Origin: Cryptomeria japonica
Taxonomy: Eukaryota; Streptophyta; Pinopsida; Cupressales; Cupressaceae
Direction of reading: 5' to 3'
Length of the DNA: 64,000 nt
Assembly: GCF_030272615.1 (NCBI RefSeq)
Contig: NC_081411.1
Span: 45,025,517 to 45,089,516 of the forward strand
Under the pieces are notes generated by a model that saw only the letters and a program-made list of their open reading frames with translations, was not told the DNA's origin and ran no database searches. Numbering within the stretch: the stretch's first letter is position 1; each line of letters opens with the position of its first letter. The translations under genes were made by a program, and so were the position numbers. This document shows, piece after piece, positions 1-11,945 of this stretch.

Positions 1-539
1 TTAAATATAGTTTTGGAAATGACAAGGCTAAAGTATTATTCTCCCAAAATTTTAGCCCAAAAATGTTAGACTTTGTGACTAAGCCATAGTTTCTCGACAA
101 AATAGGCCCAAATTTTGAGGGTTATGAGATAATAGGGCCATGATACTAGAACTATAATTTATATTAAATATTATAATATTTAAGCTGGGAAAAAATGCAT
201 TAAAATTTAAAATGTCATAGGTTTCATATAAGCATAAAACAAAATAAGATAAAGGGTACATTATAAACTAAGTGCCCAAATAAGAAAGTGTTAAAGGATT
301 AAAGTAAAATAGGACTCATAATATTGAATTAAATATTATTTTAATGCAATAAAAATTCTTATAATGCATAGAGGAATGATAAAATTAAAATAAGGTGTTA
401 GGAGAGTGTGGAATTAGACTCATTAAGTAGATGCCAATTTATAAAATTGTAGGAATTCATAAAATATGTAAAACATTATCACCATTTTTAATTTTCCCAT
501 CATTGAAACACAACCTTTCCTTTCCCTTACAAAAAATAC
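1..539. other. AT-rich intergenic DNA, no gene seen
   Basis: I see no reading frame with recognisable similarity and no RNA gene here. The sequence is AT-rich and borders a decayed copia element on its right. Confidence 0.5.
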
Positions 540-1585
540 TCTTCATGTTATTACTACCGAGGAAATAATCTCCCCTATCATTCCTTGTGAGAAGTCATAT
601 TGAAGGAGGCACTTGAATCAATAATCCAAGAATCATTATAATAGAGATAGTTGAAATATATAAGGCATTAGAATCATTGTCATCGGAGGACTTATGAATG
701 GAGAGTTCAATACTCTTTTTCTTGTTCCTATACTCATTCACATGTCCTCTTTTTGCATAATTTCAACACTTCACTTTTCTCTTTTCTAGGGTCCTAGAAT
801 ATCATATTGCCTTGTTCTTATTTTTATCACCTTTAGGCCCTTTCTCCTTAGACCTTCTGCAAACATGCAAGACATCTTGGGAGATATAATTCATGAAATT
901 TCTCATCATTTATTCTAAAATGAGTATGGAAATCACACCATCCATCTTAGGTTCGCCACCACCACTACTTATGGAAACTATTAGATCTTTCCAAGATTTG
1001 GAGAAAGAGAAAAGTAAAAAAGTATATTTATTATCATATTATAGCTTAACATTAATTGAAGCAAGCTAACTTATAATCAAACTAAAAGATTTCAGTTATT
1101 CAACAATGGAATCACCATCCATTCTTTTTAATAAATACAAACATCTTTTGAGATATAAATTTTTAGACAAACACTTATTTTGGTGGATTTCTTTTGTCTT
1201 CTTGCACAAGTTGTATGTGGTGTTCTTTGTTGAGACATTTTAGAGGAGAGAATTTGTTAGACATAATCAAATGGTTCCATGTTTCTTTCATTCTAACCTC
1301 TTTGAATCTTCATTTGACAAGTAGACATAGCTAGTTTATTTTCTTTTGAAACTGTCAACCCCTAATCTCTCTCTTCAAGGAGATATTTGACTTATGTCCA
1401 CAACTCATAACCAATACCATTTAATTTTTTAATATCTTGATGAGAGGTAGAGGCAATGGTGCATAATATTTTATAGATCTACACAAAGAGCCACAAAGAA
1501 AAAACCTCCCACCACAAATGATAAAACTTCAATACTTAAGAGAAATATGTCCCCCTCTCAATAGAACCACTAGCATTAATACCAA
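540..1585 (-). pseudogene. Ty1/copia gag relic with primer-binding site
   Basis: Read on the minus strand this is a decayed copia-type 5' region. At 1571-1585 the minus strand reads TTGGTATTAATGCTA, close to the usual initiator-Met primer-binding motif TGGTATCAGAGC. Further along, near 700-790, broken frames give a zinc-knuckle remnant of the CxxC-GH-C type (KVKC, then NYAKRGHVNEYRNK) in which cysteines have become tyrosine and a stop has appeared. Around 840-1000 residues resemble the end of a UBN2-type gag domain (EPKMDGVISI, MMRNFMNYISQDV). No open frame survives and protease or later domains are absent, so the element is truncated on its left side. The domain naming is by eye and moderate; that the sequence is dead is clear. 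Confidence 0.5.
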
Positions 1586-1588
1586 ATT

Positions 1589-2118
1589 TTGATCAACAAG
1601 GTGAATAAATTTTACAATATGAACTACAAAAATTATTTGTAAATACAAATCTCAAATATCAACCCTTAAATATTTTGATTGCAAGATCAAAGAAAGAAAG
1701 AGAGAACTATAACAAAAATAACACCAGATATATGTGGAGAAACTCCCCAGGGTATAAAATCTACCATAGAAAGAGACACAAATATACTACTAATCAAGAC
1801 ATATTATACAACAATACACTTAGATAAAGAGCTCTGTAGAATATGACAAGAACTAGATATCTGCAAGGATGAACAAAACTTGATGCTTGCCAGAGTAGCT
1901 TAAGGCCTTAATTTATAGAGACTCTTGGGAGTGAATACCACCGTGGTAACAAAAAGAAACACGATTATCCATGTATCCCAAGATAGCCACATACATGTGC
2001 TCTTCTAACTTTCATATGGTCTCTCCAATCTCAACACCTATGAATGAAGATAGCAATATCCTATCCTAAATGCACTCATAATAACTTATGACATTTTCCA
2101 TGACTATCCTGCATGCAC
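1589..2118 (-). repeat. probable LTR remnant of the copia relic
   Basis: This stretch lies immediately upstream, in the minus sense, of the primer-binding-like site at 1571-1585, where a 5' LTR is expected. It has no coding content. No second LTR is present in the window, so the outer boundary is an estimate set by the start of homology to segments B and C. Confidence 0.35.
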
Positions 2119-3508
2119 TTACAATTTACCTCACATGTCTTGAAACACTCAAAATAGAAGTTTTAAAGGGGGCACCTTGCTATTTTGTCATTTTCCTAAA
2201 TTCCAAATGGCAACTATTTATTTGTCTTTACATTAGCTTTTTTACCACTATTGGTTAAATGGTTCCATCTTCTATGGATAAATTACAATAACATTAATTG
2301 AACAATATTTCAAAGATTTATTACAAGGTTGATGAAACCTAAATCCCAATAGTAATTGCACACGTACATATAGACATGTATCAATGCCTTCCTAAATTTT
2401 CAAAAGGTGCACTTATTTTCAATTATTGATTATTTTAATAAATTTAACAAATGACCTAAGTTTTTGATATTGGCTAGACTAGCACCTCATAGCTATTGCA
2501 ATCATTCCCTTACCCTTATTATTTGAATATTCAAAAGAATTGCACATTAATATAATATATATATATTTTTAAACAATATGTACATAAATGAAAAAGTTAA
2601 AAGAGTGACAATAAATTTTCATATTTCTAATATTTTTTTAATTTATGTATCAACTTGGTCACTTTTAAATATTCCTTGATTCAATGGTCATGTAATCCAT
2701 AGAAAAATCTCATATTATTAATATAATAAAATAAGCATTTATTTATTATAATTGACCTTTGACTATTGAAATGAATAATATTAAAAAATAACCTTCATTC
2801 CACCCTTAAATAATCAATTACAAAAATTCATTTTTTATTATATTTTAGCAATTAAACAAAACTTCAAGACAAATAAAATGGTTAGTAGTTAACATCATGT
2901 AGTCTTTTCTACGATAAATTGCTTGAAGTATTTGATTTGACTATGAAAAACCCTTTTCCATATGAAAAATTGACATAGTGTAGTGACTCTATGTTTTTTC
3001 TTTCTTGAAGGAGGTTGGTTTAGAACAAATACAATTAATTTGACTAGTATAGAAGAAAGCACCAACAATAAATGCACATAATGTGTGTTTTTTCTTCTTT
3101 CACAAAAGAGTATATTGAAAAAAAAAAGTACAAAAGTATAAGAGAGCTTGGAGGAAACATTTCCAAATCAAAAGACTAAAAATAACAATTCAAATTTACC
3201 AACTATAATTTGAAATTACATAAAAGAACACATAATATATTTAAATGTGACTAGTATATATTAATATATGTTTCTTTCTGCTTGAAGGTTAGTATACGAT
3301 ATAAACGATATATTATATGCAGACTGTCATTTAGAGATTTCAGTGAGCTGTCTTTCTCAAAAGATGTTCACACGAAGATGTTAAATCATGTCATAAATCT
3401 GAAGGAGATATCCTGAACTCATTCCAAGTGCCACCCCACTCTCATACCAAATTTAAGAAGAGAGAACAAAAATTAAGTAACATAGCTGCTACAGCAGATA
3501 GAAACAGG

Positions 3509-3527
3509 TTTATTTATTTAATTTATT
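3509..3527 (-). terminator. candidate polyadenylation signals of the methyltransferase gene
   Basis: Three overlapping AATAAA hexamers (TTTATT on the plus strand at 3509, 3513 and 3522) lie about 280 bp downstream of the stop codon on the minus strand. They are conserved in the ghost copies B and C. Cleavage position is not determinable. Confidence 0.4.
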
Positions 3528-3695
3528 CATAGAACAAGTAACAGTTCATTTCTCTTATATATAGAGAATTTCATGCCGGCATCAAAACAGAAACATGGAA
3601 ACAGAACTAACAGCTTTTCCTAAACATGGAGGAAAATAGAGCATATGTGATATGTAGAAGGAGCCTCATAAATTCGGGAAAGTGAGAAATAGTTG

Positions 3696-3843
3696 TGAGA
3701 TGTAGAAGGCAGCCTAACTGCAGTTTTTAGTAGAAACTATAGTAGGTAGCTTAAAAGTAGAAGCAGTTTTGAGATGTAGAAGGCAATCTAACTGCAGCTT
3801 TTAGTAGAACCTGGTGGATGGCTGAAAAGTAGAAACAGTGATG
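3696..3843. repeat. 74-bp tandem duplication across the gene's 3' end
   Basis: Two diverged copies with a 74-bp period both start with TGAGATGTAGAAGGC (3696 and 3770). The copy nearer the gene contains the last dozen or so codons and the stop; the other lies in the 3' UTR. The ghosts in B and C have a single copy. Confidence 0.75.
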
Positions 3844-4798
3844 CTGTCTGGGAACCACCAAAGGTACTCTGCATTGCTCTTGTATTCAACAGTCTCAAGT
3901 TCCTCCGGGTGCGTTTTCACATATTTCCTAAAGTCCGCAGGTCCTATGAAAGCGCCCATATTGTCTGCAATTACTCCGGTGCCCTTCCCCAACATCTCAT
4001 TCTCCTTAAGTAGAAGATAATCTGGCATATAGCTGTGTACCCAGTGGTCGATGAAAACGAAATCAAAATGACTAGTATTCATCTCCTTCAGAAATTGTTT
4101 GGCTACGTCAAGGCGCTCGTTGAATTTCCCTTGCACGGAAACCACTTTGGAGGACAGCCCTGCGAAACAGAGACATTTCAAATATCAGATTCAATGTGAT
4201 TTATTATAAAAAAATGTGTATGCACAATGAATGCCATTTATCACATCGATGAAATTTAATCTGAACCGTCAATTTTATAAAATTGCTCACAATCCAATAT
4301 ATAAATAAGCCATATAATTTTGAAAGATCCATACTTTTGATATACACAATTAAGATAATTAAATGTGGTACCTGCGTGCTCTATGATTTGTCTGGCGATA
4401 TTGTAGTTATCTGGGCTCATCTCAAAAGTGATAAGCTTACTGCCCTCCTTGTGCAGCTGCGAAGCAATCCTCACAGCAGAATACCCGCAGAATGTACCGA
4501 GCTCAATAACTACCCTTGGATTATATTTATCAAGGGCCTGATCTAAAATGGGTCCCTTGTCGTCGCCAATGTTCATCAACCAGCCAGAGGTTTTTGCATA
4601 GGCGTCCATTACATTTAACACAGAAAGAGGATTGCCCTTTTCAGCGGTTCTGATGACATGGGCGAGCATAGCTTTCTCTCGCCCGTCCCCTGCTTGGCCC
4701 GTCGCATAGAGCTCCTTCTTGTTGATCAATGCTTTCAGGAAGGAGAAGGTCGTGAATAGAGCTGCCATCAATGCTTTCAGAAAGGACAGCAGAGCCAT
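3801..4798 (-). CDS. catechol O-methyltransferase-like gene, two exons
   Basis: Predicted class I SAM-dependent methyltransferase of the animal/fungal COMT family, which transfers a methyl group to a catechol hydroxyl with Mg2+. Exon 1 is 4372-4798, the intron is 4160-4371 (212 bp, GT-AG) and exon 2 is 3801-4159. Spliced length is 786 nt, giving 261 residues in one frame. Visible motifs: SAM-binding ELGTFCGYS (E99), a metal aspartate in FVFIDHW (D180), IADNMG (D208, N209) and NAEY (E240). These match the metal and substrate ligands D141, D169, N170 and E199 of rat COMT. The catalytic lysine of rat COMT (K144) aligns with V183, which is unusual. Residues 2-24 form a hydrophobic, internally duplicated N-terminus that could anchor the protein in a membrane. 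The start has a good context (A at -3, G at +4) and lies about 60 bp below a TATA box. The substrate is unknown. It is the only intact-looking gene in the window. Confidence 0.85.
4725..4786. repeat. 42-bp-period repeat encoding the hydrophobic N-terminus
   Basis: Two 20-bp near-copies (ATCAATGCTTTCAGGAAGGA and the same with one change) start at 4725 and 4767. The 42-bp spacing is exactly 14 codons and produces SFLKAL at residues 5-10 and again at 19-24 of the methyltransferase. Confidence 0.75.
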
Positions 4799-4854
4799 GT
4801 TGAACTCTAATGAAGATATGAGTGCATTGATACCTGCACAGGGTACAGGATGTA

Positions 4855-4863
4855 TATTTATAG
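4855..4863 (-). promoter_or_regulatory. TATA box of the methyltransferase gene
   Basis: The minus strand reads CTATAAATA, a consensus plant TATA box, ending 56 bp upstream of the ATG. This predicts transcription start near 4825 and a 5' UTR of roughly 25-30 nt. Confidence 0.7.
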
Positions 4864-5388
4864 TAATAAATCATGCCCTGTGTTTTTCCTGTCAAAACAT
4901 GTGCACAAGACATTAAAAATGCTTGTCAACCACGCGCAAGGAAAAATCATCACAGCCATTATGCATTTCTATGTATCTTGTGTCACGCAAAGACTTCTGG
5001 TCCACCTAGAAAATTAGATTACGTATTTGAACAACAATGAAAACACCATAGGTAATGTCTTACAAACTAATGTCGTGTTGGCAACAATTTTCATTCTTGG
5101 GTACAGCTAAACATGGCCGGCATTTGTTGGTTGCATAATAAGGTTGAGTCAAATTTGGCCCACATTTGATGGTTATATTTGATAGTATGCATTTTGATCG
5201 TCACATTTGATGGATCTATTATGAGTAGAGTTTAAATAGCATATTTGGTTGAGTCAAATTTGGCATTATATTTGGTAGCTAGATTTGATGGTTAGATGTA
5301 TTATGATTATAGTTTGAATAGCATATTTTAAATTTTGGTTTAGCTCATTTAAAATCACACTTTCCTTTTGAGTAAAACTCATCTATTA

Positions 5389-5928
5389 GGATATGTTCCC
5401 ATGGGGCTTCTTAACTAGTTATTTTGGCTAGCTGGCCCCAGGCCCCCATGAATGTTTATCTTTGCTGCTTATTTTTAAACAAAACATTTTAATTACTTAT
5501 TAATAGTATTAATACTAATTTGTCCACTTAAAATCTGAAAAACAAAATAGAAATAAAATCTTAAAAAAGAGGGAGAACAAATTGTGGAGCCACATTGCAC
5601 TTTTGTTAACAAGCAGTCACCATGTGGTTGCTTTGCTTATGGCTAGCAGCCATTGCTCAATATTTTAAGGAGCAATTTGTGAAGCCGGTGTCCTCATGAA
5701 CAAATTTCAATTTTTTTTCTCCTTATAATTAAGGAGTCAACTTAAATTCTTCTACTTTCTAGCCCCCCTCTTTTCGCCACAACTTATTTTCATTTTTTAA
5801 GTCATGGCTTCTCCACAAAATTAGGAAAAGATTCCAAATTATCCTTTTCCCATGATTAAATATTTGTATGGGGACAACCTAACTGCTTATTTTTAAGCAG
5901 AAAATGGAGTTAAGCATGGGAACATAAG
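5389..5928. mobile_element. 540-bp MITE with inverted termini (PIF/Harbinger-like?)
   Basis: The segment ends in the perfect inverted pair TATGTTCCCATG (5392-5403) and CATGGGAACATA (5914-5925). Similarity continues inward (CTTAACT, then ATTTT), with a 6-bp gap on one side. It is absent from the matching place in segment B (near 13718). TTA flanks both sides (5386-5388 and 5929-5931), as expected for a 3-bp target duplication. No transposase is encoded. The superfamily is inferred only from the TTA duplication. Confidence 0.55.
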
Positions 5929-6550
5929 GTTAGTAAGAATTAAGATGAGTCATTTGAATAAATCAAAACTTAGAATGTACTATTTAAGTTAAAATTTGTA
6001 CGACAATATATAACTTTCTCTATTATAAAGTACAACAAGGATTATATCATAAAAGATGAAAAATAGAAAATTTTAGAAAAATTCTTTAATATTTTATACA
6101 ATTATATTTCTATCTTTTAATTTATATTTTTACAATGAAAAGGCATTGTCAAATTCATTCCCTTGATTAATCAAAATGAACATATTATTATCTTTATGTA
6201 TGCATGTGGATTAGTTTTATTGTAATCGTTTTACTCATGTATTTATTAATATTGTTATATAGTTCATATTTGTGGTAGTGTAAGATTTATAAAAATAAAA
6301 AAGGATATTGCATTTTATTCATATATAAATATTTGGGTTAATTTGTTAGGGTTTTAGATTTGCATTTTTTTTTATGTTATATTATTTCTTTTGTAATGGA
6401 AGTTAATTTTGTTTGTTTTCTTGCTTTTTTTGTGGAATCTTTTAGATTTTCATGTCTACAAGAATTTTCCAATTCTTTAAATGGACTCAACTGCCAATTA
6501 CTAGTTTAACTAAAATTTTGATAGATTTTAACAATTATACCTCACATAGA

Positions 6551-9500
6551 GCAGCCTAGGAAGTTAGTTACCAATATGTTGCATGAATTTTGTTTGCTAA
6601 AGAATCCCCTAATGGGTTTTCCCTATTATTAAATTTAGAAATGTATATTATTGTAAGATAATTTTACTTTAATAAGATATTTAGTAAGAAGGTCCTCCTA
6701 AAAAAATACTATAAAATTGGGTCACAAATATTTTGGTCCTATGTGGGATTTAGGTTGACATCATTATAATTTTACTAAAGGACTTTTTTATTTTTCATTT
6801 TGTGAAATCCAACCATTGTTTAACATGGTTCCTAACTTTTTAATCCTTTTTTACTTGTCTTTTCACCCTAGACTAAAGATTTCATTGTCAATATTAAGAA
6901 ATATCTACTTATCCTAGTATAGGTCAATTTTCCTAGTTTATCCTTACCATGTCATATTAGTTTGATATACTCTATAGCCTCTCTAGCTTCTATTATGTGT
7001 GTCAAACCAAACATTTTTTTTTTTAATTTGAAACTATAAGAGGTTCTAAATAGAAGTGGATCTTTCTAAGGATTTAAATGAGATACTTGATATCCAAATC
7101 AATCAAGTGAGATACACTCAATGTGTCCTCAATTTAAATTCAACTAACACTTTCTTTTGTTGCCAATATGCTAAGCATAAGACCTATGATTTCTCATTGT
7201 TGTCTCCTCCATCTACATCCAACACTAAACCCACTTTTAGATATTTGCATCCTATGGAAAGAAGAAGGGCGATCTATAGTGAAAAATCCAAAAGCCAAAA
7301 ATATTACTAATAATATCCTCTCAACAAAATCATCATCAAGATCAAGGGGTAATCATTTGAAATCCCATAATACAGTTTAAGTACTTCCCAACATGAGGAA
7401 ATGAGATGATTTCCCTCATGTGGATGTTGGATTATTTTCATTGATGTCAAGGGGAAATTTTATTGTTAGAGGTTAGTTTGAGCCAAAATTATAACATTAC
7501 TATCAAGATATCATTGGGAAAGGAAATAGTTGTTTAAATTTCCAAAATAATGGTTTATTTCCTACATGAGTTGATCCTTGTTTAATGCCCTTTCCTTGAT
7601 TATAAATTACAAAATAAAAAATAGATAAAATGGGACCACCCACCTCATAGAGCCGCCCCTCTCAACTTTGACACCTAATTTGAAAGGGTATTTAAATTAA
7701 ATAACATTTATTTTATGCCCTCATGTATAAAATCCTTGAAGAGTCACTCGTCTTGAGTAAAGAGATGCTTGAGTGGGGTATATAAGAAGATAAATCGATG
7801 GTGTTAGAAGCAATAAATTATTAAAAATCTCCCCCAATTTTAGAATAGATTTGTAAGTAAAAACAAAGCTTTAGGAGCAGTTATTTGGACAATTGATGAG
7901 AAAATGATTGAAAACTATATTGCAGATTTATACGTAACTATATTGTGGATCTACAAGCATAAATAACTAAAGATTATAAGAAAAAATTAAAATAAATATT
8001 TTACAGAGGAGATTTATGGAGAATTAGAATCAATCCTAAGAAATGTTTCATATAATTATTATATCGATTTTTGGTGGTCACTACCTCTTAATTAAGGAGG
8101 TCATGAGGTTGGTTCCTCTCATTCAAGGAAATGGGTGTCTCTTGTTGAGTTCATTCTTATAAAAGTGGATTGGTGTCTCTTGTTGAGTTGGATCTTATAA
8201 AAGTGGATTGGTGTCTCTAGTGTGTTGATGCCTAGAAATAATTAAGAGGGGATTGGTGTCTCCTATGGGTCAATGTATAAAATCTTCCTAAGAATATTTG
8301 TTCAACAATCTATTGCACTATAAATTTAGTTTTAGAATCATCTCAAAAATGATATATATATTTTAATTTCTTCTTCTTATGAGTAGTATAGTTTAGGTAT
8401 TATTCTGAAATAATTTGTGAATAGTTAAAAAACTAAAAATAGATCAAAATTCATGGTTATAGATACTCTCCTTGGCATATTTTTATTGAGAACTATCTAC
8501 ATAGCATACTATCTAATATAACTCATAGAATATCACAAGATACATGTGAAGGGTGAATCCCCTTGGTTTTGTAGAGACAAAAGTACATGACACATAAATA
8601 TTTGATTGATTCTCGTTCATTGGCTACAGACCTTAGAACCTATTTATATAACATGGCCAACTGTTAGGAGGTCTAGGATTATCAATTGGAAATACAAACT
8701 TGATGTATGCAATTATTATAATGTGTGGGCATACATTGTTCTATATATTCCACATTCTAGAGGCACCAGGGTATTGGTTGTACACTTTTATCACACAACA
8801 AAAACTTGATTGTGCTATCATAGTACCCTTTTTTACTATTCTACCAAGATTACCCAAGAAACAAAGAGTTTTTTTTTGCCTTAAAATATCTATTCTAGTA
8901 TGAATATCACCTACCATAGTACAACTTGCTCACCATTATGATAGATCTTCATTTTCTGATGAGCTACTTAATATAAAAAAAAATATTATCCTTGTGACTA
9001 CATGTGGACATGGCTCTTAATAAGAATATAAGGATCCAACTCTTCCAAGAGGCCTTACTTTTTCCTTTTTGCAAAATTAGTCCTAGTAAGTTTCTAAGGA
9101 TCTTACTACTCTTAGATTTTATGCCTTCTCTTCCTTTCATATGGCTCCTAGGGAGAATCTGTGAACTTGACTCCTCCTTGATGACATACTTAGGTATTGT
9201 ATATGCTCCATATGTGTTACCAAGGTCGACCATATTTCTCACTTTGTACTTTTCTTTTATCTTGATGTTGTAGATTGACAATATCCTAAGCCTTAGGGAC
9301 AAAAAATTTGAAAAGATAGGAGTTTTCTTGTCTCTTTGATGTCTAGATGAAAGAACCTCTAGATTCTCCGTGATTAATAAAGAGTATGAGAATAAGATAA
9401 TAATCCTACTAAAGTAGGGGATAAATTTATTGTCTTAAATTTTATCCCTTTATAATTTCAGACTGGGTTTAGACCAACTTTGGTAAATCTTCCTAATTTA

Positions 9501-10689
9501 TGCCTAGTTGTGCTAAGTTTTGGGATTGTTTCCATTAAATTTATGAGTTCCTCTATTTGTGACAATTTTCTATGGCTAGGATGATAGGAACCCTTGTATA
9601 TTCAATTTGGACCTAAATTTTGAAAGATGAATGTCAACTTTTAAACAACAAAAAAATATCCTTTGATGTTAGCCTTCCTTAAGAACTAATTTGAAAAGAT
9701 GTAAGTTACATATAAATACATTTATGTCTCTCATTTGAAAATATAACTTATAAATTCTAAGTACTAAAATAAACGTTCAATCAATCTATTGAAATCAATT
9801 AGAATAAATCTACAATCAAGGAAAAAATTAATCAAGCAGACAACTTTGTTACAATAATCGTGATAACTACATTACATTTTTCCATAATGAAACAATTCAC
9901 TAATATGTCCTCGAAATACCAAGCCTTGTGTTCGACTTCATGCCAAAGGTTTCATACTTGAAGTAATATTTATCAATTCAATATTTCCATTATTATTTAG
10001 TCTCTATCCTCTTTAGGACATGCACTCTTTTCATTAACACAATTATTTTGGAGGTGGGAACACTAACATGGAATTTCACTTAGGCAATATCCTATACAAT
10101 ATAACTCTTCTTCATTGTTTCACGTGTGCTGGGTTTCAGATCATATTGTTAAACATATGGAAGGATATAGAGAAGACTCTCATAGATTATGACAACTTTT
10201 TAACAAACAAAATCACCTAGGTGAGAGCACCCAACACCCATGTCCAAATATTTTAATCTATTTTCTTGGAAAAAACACCTAAAAGGTCTCTCAATTATGT
10301 TCCTTCCCCTCAATCAGACTTAGAAATATATTAGACCAGTGTGCCCAACACTTCATTCTAACATATTTATTTTTAGCTTTTTGATCTAGGTTCCTCTCTA
10401 CATCTCTTTTCTAGATCTAGCTTACTATGTCTGTTATCTATTATATTATCTCCAATAATTGTTGAAAAGACTCATTTTATCATCATTATCCTAGATCTCA
10501 TACACTCATTCGCAATCACAATTTCTGTACAACAAAAGAATGTAATCCTATTTTTTATCTCTCTAATCATGATTCTAGCTAAAACTACTCATGTTCCTAA
10601 ATCTATGTTCTACATATTTAAGATCTAAGTTCTCATCCATATGTGTAAGATCTTATTTTCATACATATCAATCTCTCCCCATAAGATTT
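6551..10689. other. AT-rich DNA without a recognisable gene
   Basis: Scattered frames of 60-110 residues (for example 8964-9302 minus and 9004-9273 plus, which overlap on opposite strands) show no motif I recognise. Apart from the short tandem repeat at 8134-8247, nothing could be identified. The region is probably old transposon debris. Confidence 0.45.
8134..8247. repeat. 38-bp tandem repeat, about three units
   Basis: Units starting GGTGTCTC at 8134, 8172 and 8210 share a 38-bp period with a body like TTGTTGAGTT-ATTCTTATAAAAGTGGATT. A further partial unit follows near 8254. Confidence 0.7.
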
Positions 10690-11945
10690 CATGCAAAAAA
10701 AAAAATTCATCAAAGAAATGAAGGATCTAGATAATTTTAAGATGGACAAGCTTCATGGGATCCTCACAAACATATAAAATGAGGACTAAAACTATGAAGA
10801 CATAAAAATGAATCTAAGAAGTTAAAGAATAAAGAAGCTAAATCAAGTAAAAGTTTAAGTGATTAAGAAGAAGCCCACTTTGTGAGGAAGCTCATGAAGG
10901 GATCCAATGGGCATAAAGGTATGTGTACATTTTATTCTTCATTTCTCATAATATATGTCATTTTTTTTTCCTATATTTCAGTAGAATGAGAGTGAAAATA
11001 GTGAAGAGGAAGAAGACCATAGAAAAAGAAAATGAAGGAAATATCTACATAACAACAAAAAGTGCACAAGAGGGAAGCATCAAAACAAGAAATACCTATG
11101 AAGACATAACAATAGCCTCTATATCCAAGAAGATAATAGCTCCTAAAAATTAAAAAAAATGTTATTTTTCCTGACAATGATAGAGAAGAGACACTATTCA
11201 TGGGAATAGTAATAAGAGATGATGCCCTAAAATGTTAATAAAAAGAAAAAGAATAGATAGAAGTAGAAGAGGATGTCATGGTAGATCTAGAGGAAGAACA
11301 TATTTGTGCCTTAGATGAAATCAAGATGCTTAAGATGAAGAAATCAAAGTTAAACTACAAACTTAGGAGGATGTTGAAACTAAGGTGAAGCTATCTCCAA
11401 ATTTGGGAGAGTTAAAAGGGATGATCATGGATTTGAAGATACAAATTGAGAAGGAAAATAAATTTGTAGAAGTTGCAAGAGATCAACTAAAGGAAAATAA
11501 ATTAGATTATGAAAAATTAGAGCTTGAAATTATTTTGATGAGGAAGGTGTTGGACAAATATAATGATTAATTGAATCAAAGTATGATGTTTGGAGAGAAC
11601 ACTAAAATAGTGGAGGACATTATCAACTCTTAAATATCACGTTACATTAAGACTAGTCTTGGCTTTGAGGAAATATAGAAGATGAGAAAATATGATACAA
11701 ATTCTAAGGCTATACAACTACCAAAGAAGATTAATAAAGAAGAGCCTAAAGGATATGTCGATGCACTCAAGAACTCCATGAATAGTAGCACCAAGAAGGA
11801 AAAAATTAATTTCTCACAAAAGAACAACATTCCTTGCAAATATAGCCATGAGAGATTCAAAAAATCATTCTCACCCAAGCAATCTCTTTTGTCCAATTTC
11901 CATCATTCCCGCTTTGGCTATTGCTTCTTTCTTAATTAATTTGGC
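10690..11945 (+). pseudogene. Ty1/copia gag relic
   Basis: Broken plus-strand frames give successive pieces of a plant copia gag. Near 10720 is a UBN2-like end (MKDLDNFKMDKLHGILTN). A lysine-rich stretch lies near 11000-11150, a coiled-coil segment at 11385-11567 (KLSPNLGELKGMIMDLKIQI and onward), then FGENTKIVEDIIN and KTSLGFEE near 11590-11670, features often seen before the zinc knuckle. It ends near 11930 in GYCF, where the knuckle should begin, and is cut at the boundary with segment B. Protease, integrase and reverse transcriptase are missing. Several stops and frame changes make it non-functional. Confidence 0.6.

Larger units (their letters stand above)
2119..6550. repeat. segment A of a triplicated region (A, B, C)
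   Basis: Segment A aligns by eye to 11946-14120 (B) and, for its middle and right parts, to 35160-37230 (C). Shared anchors include the GTACATNTAGACATGTATCAAT stretch near 2365 and 12210, the GGTTTAGAACAAATACAATT stretch near 3015 and 35410, the leader flanks of the methyltransferase gene, and the TTTAAATGGACTC stretch near 6478 and 14087. A is the only copy that still contains the methyltransferase coding sequence. Divergence from B and C is clearly greater than that between B and C. Confidence 0.7.

Noticed and set aside
3838-4020. Plus-strand open frame opposite exon 2 of the methyltransferase
   Set aside because: Shadow of the real coding strand; no independent support.
8964-9302. 112-codon open frame (minus) and an opposing 89-codon frame
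   Set aside because: Overlap on opposite strands, no recognisable domain, no promoter or splice context.
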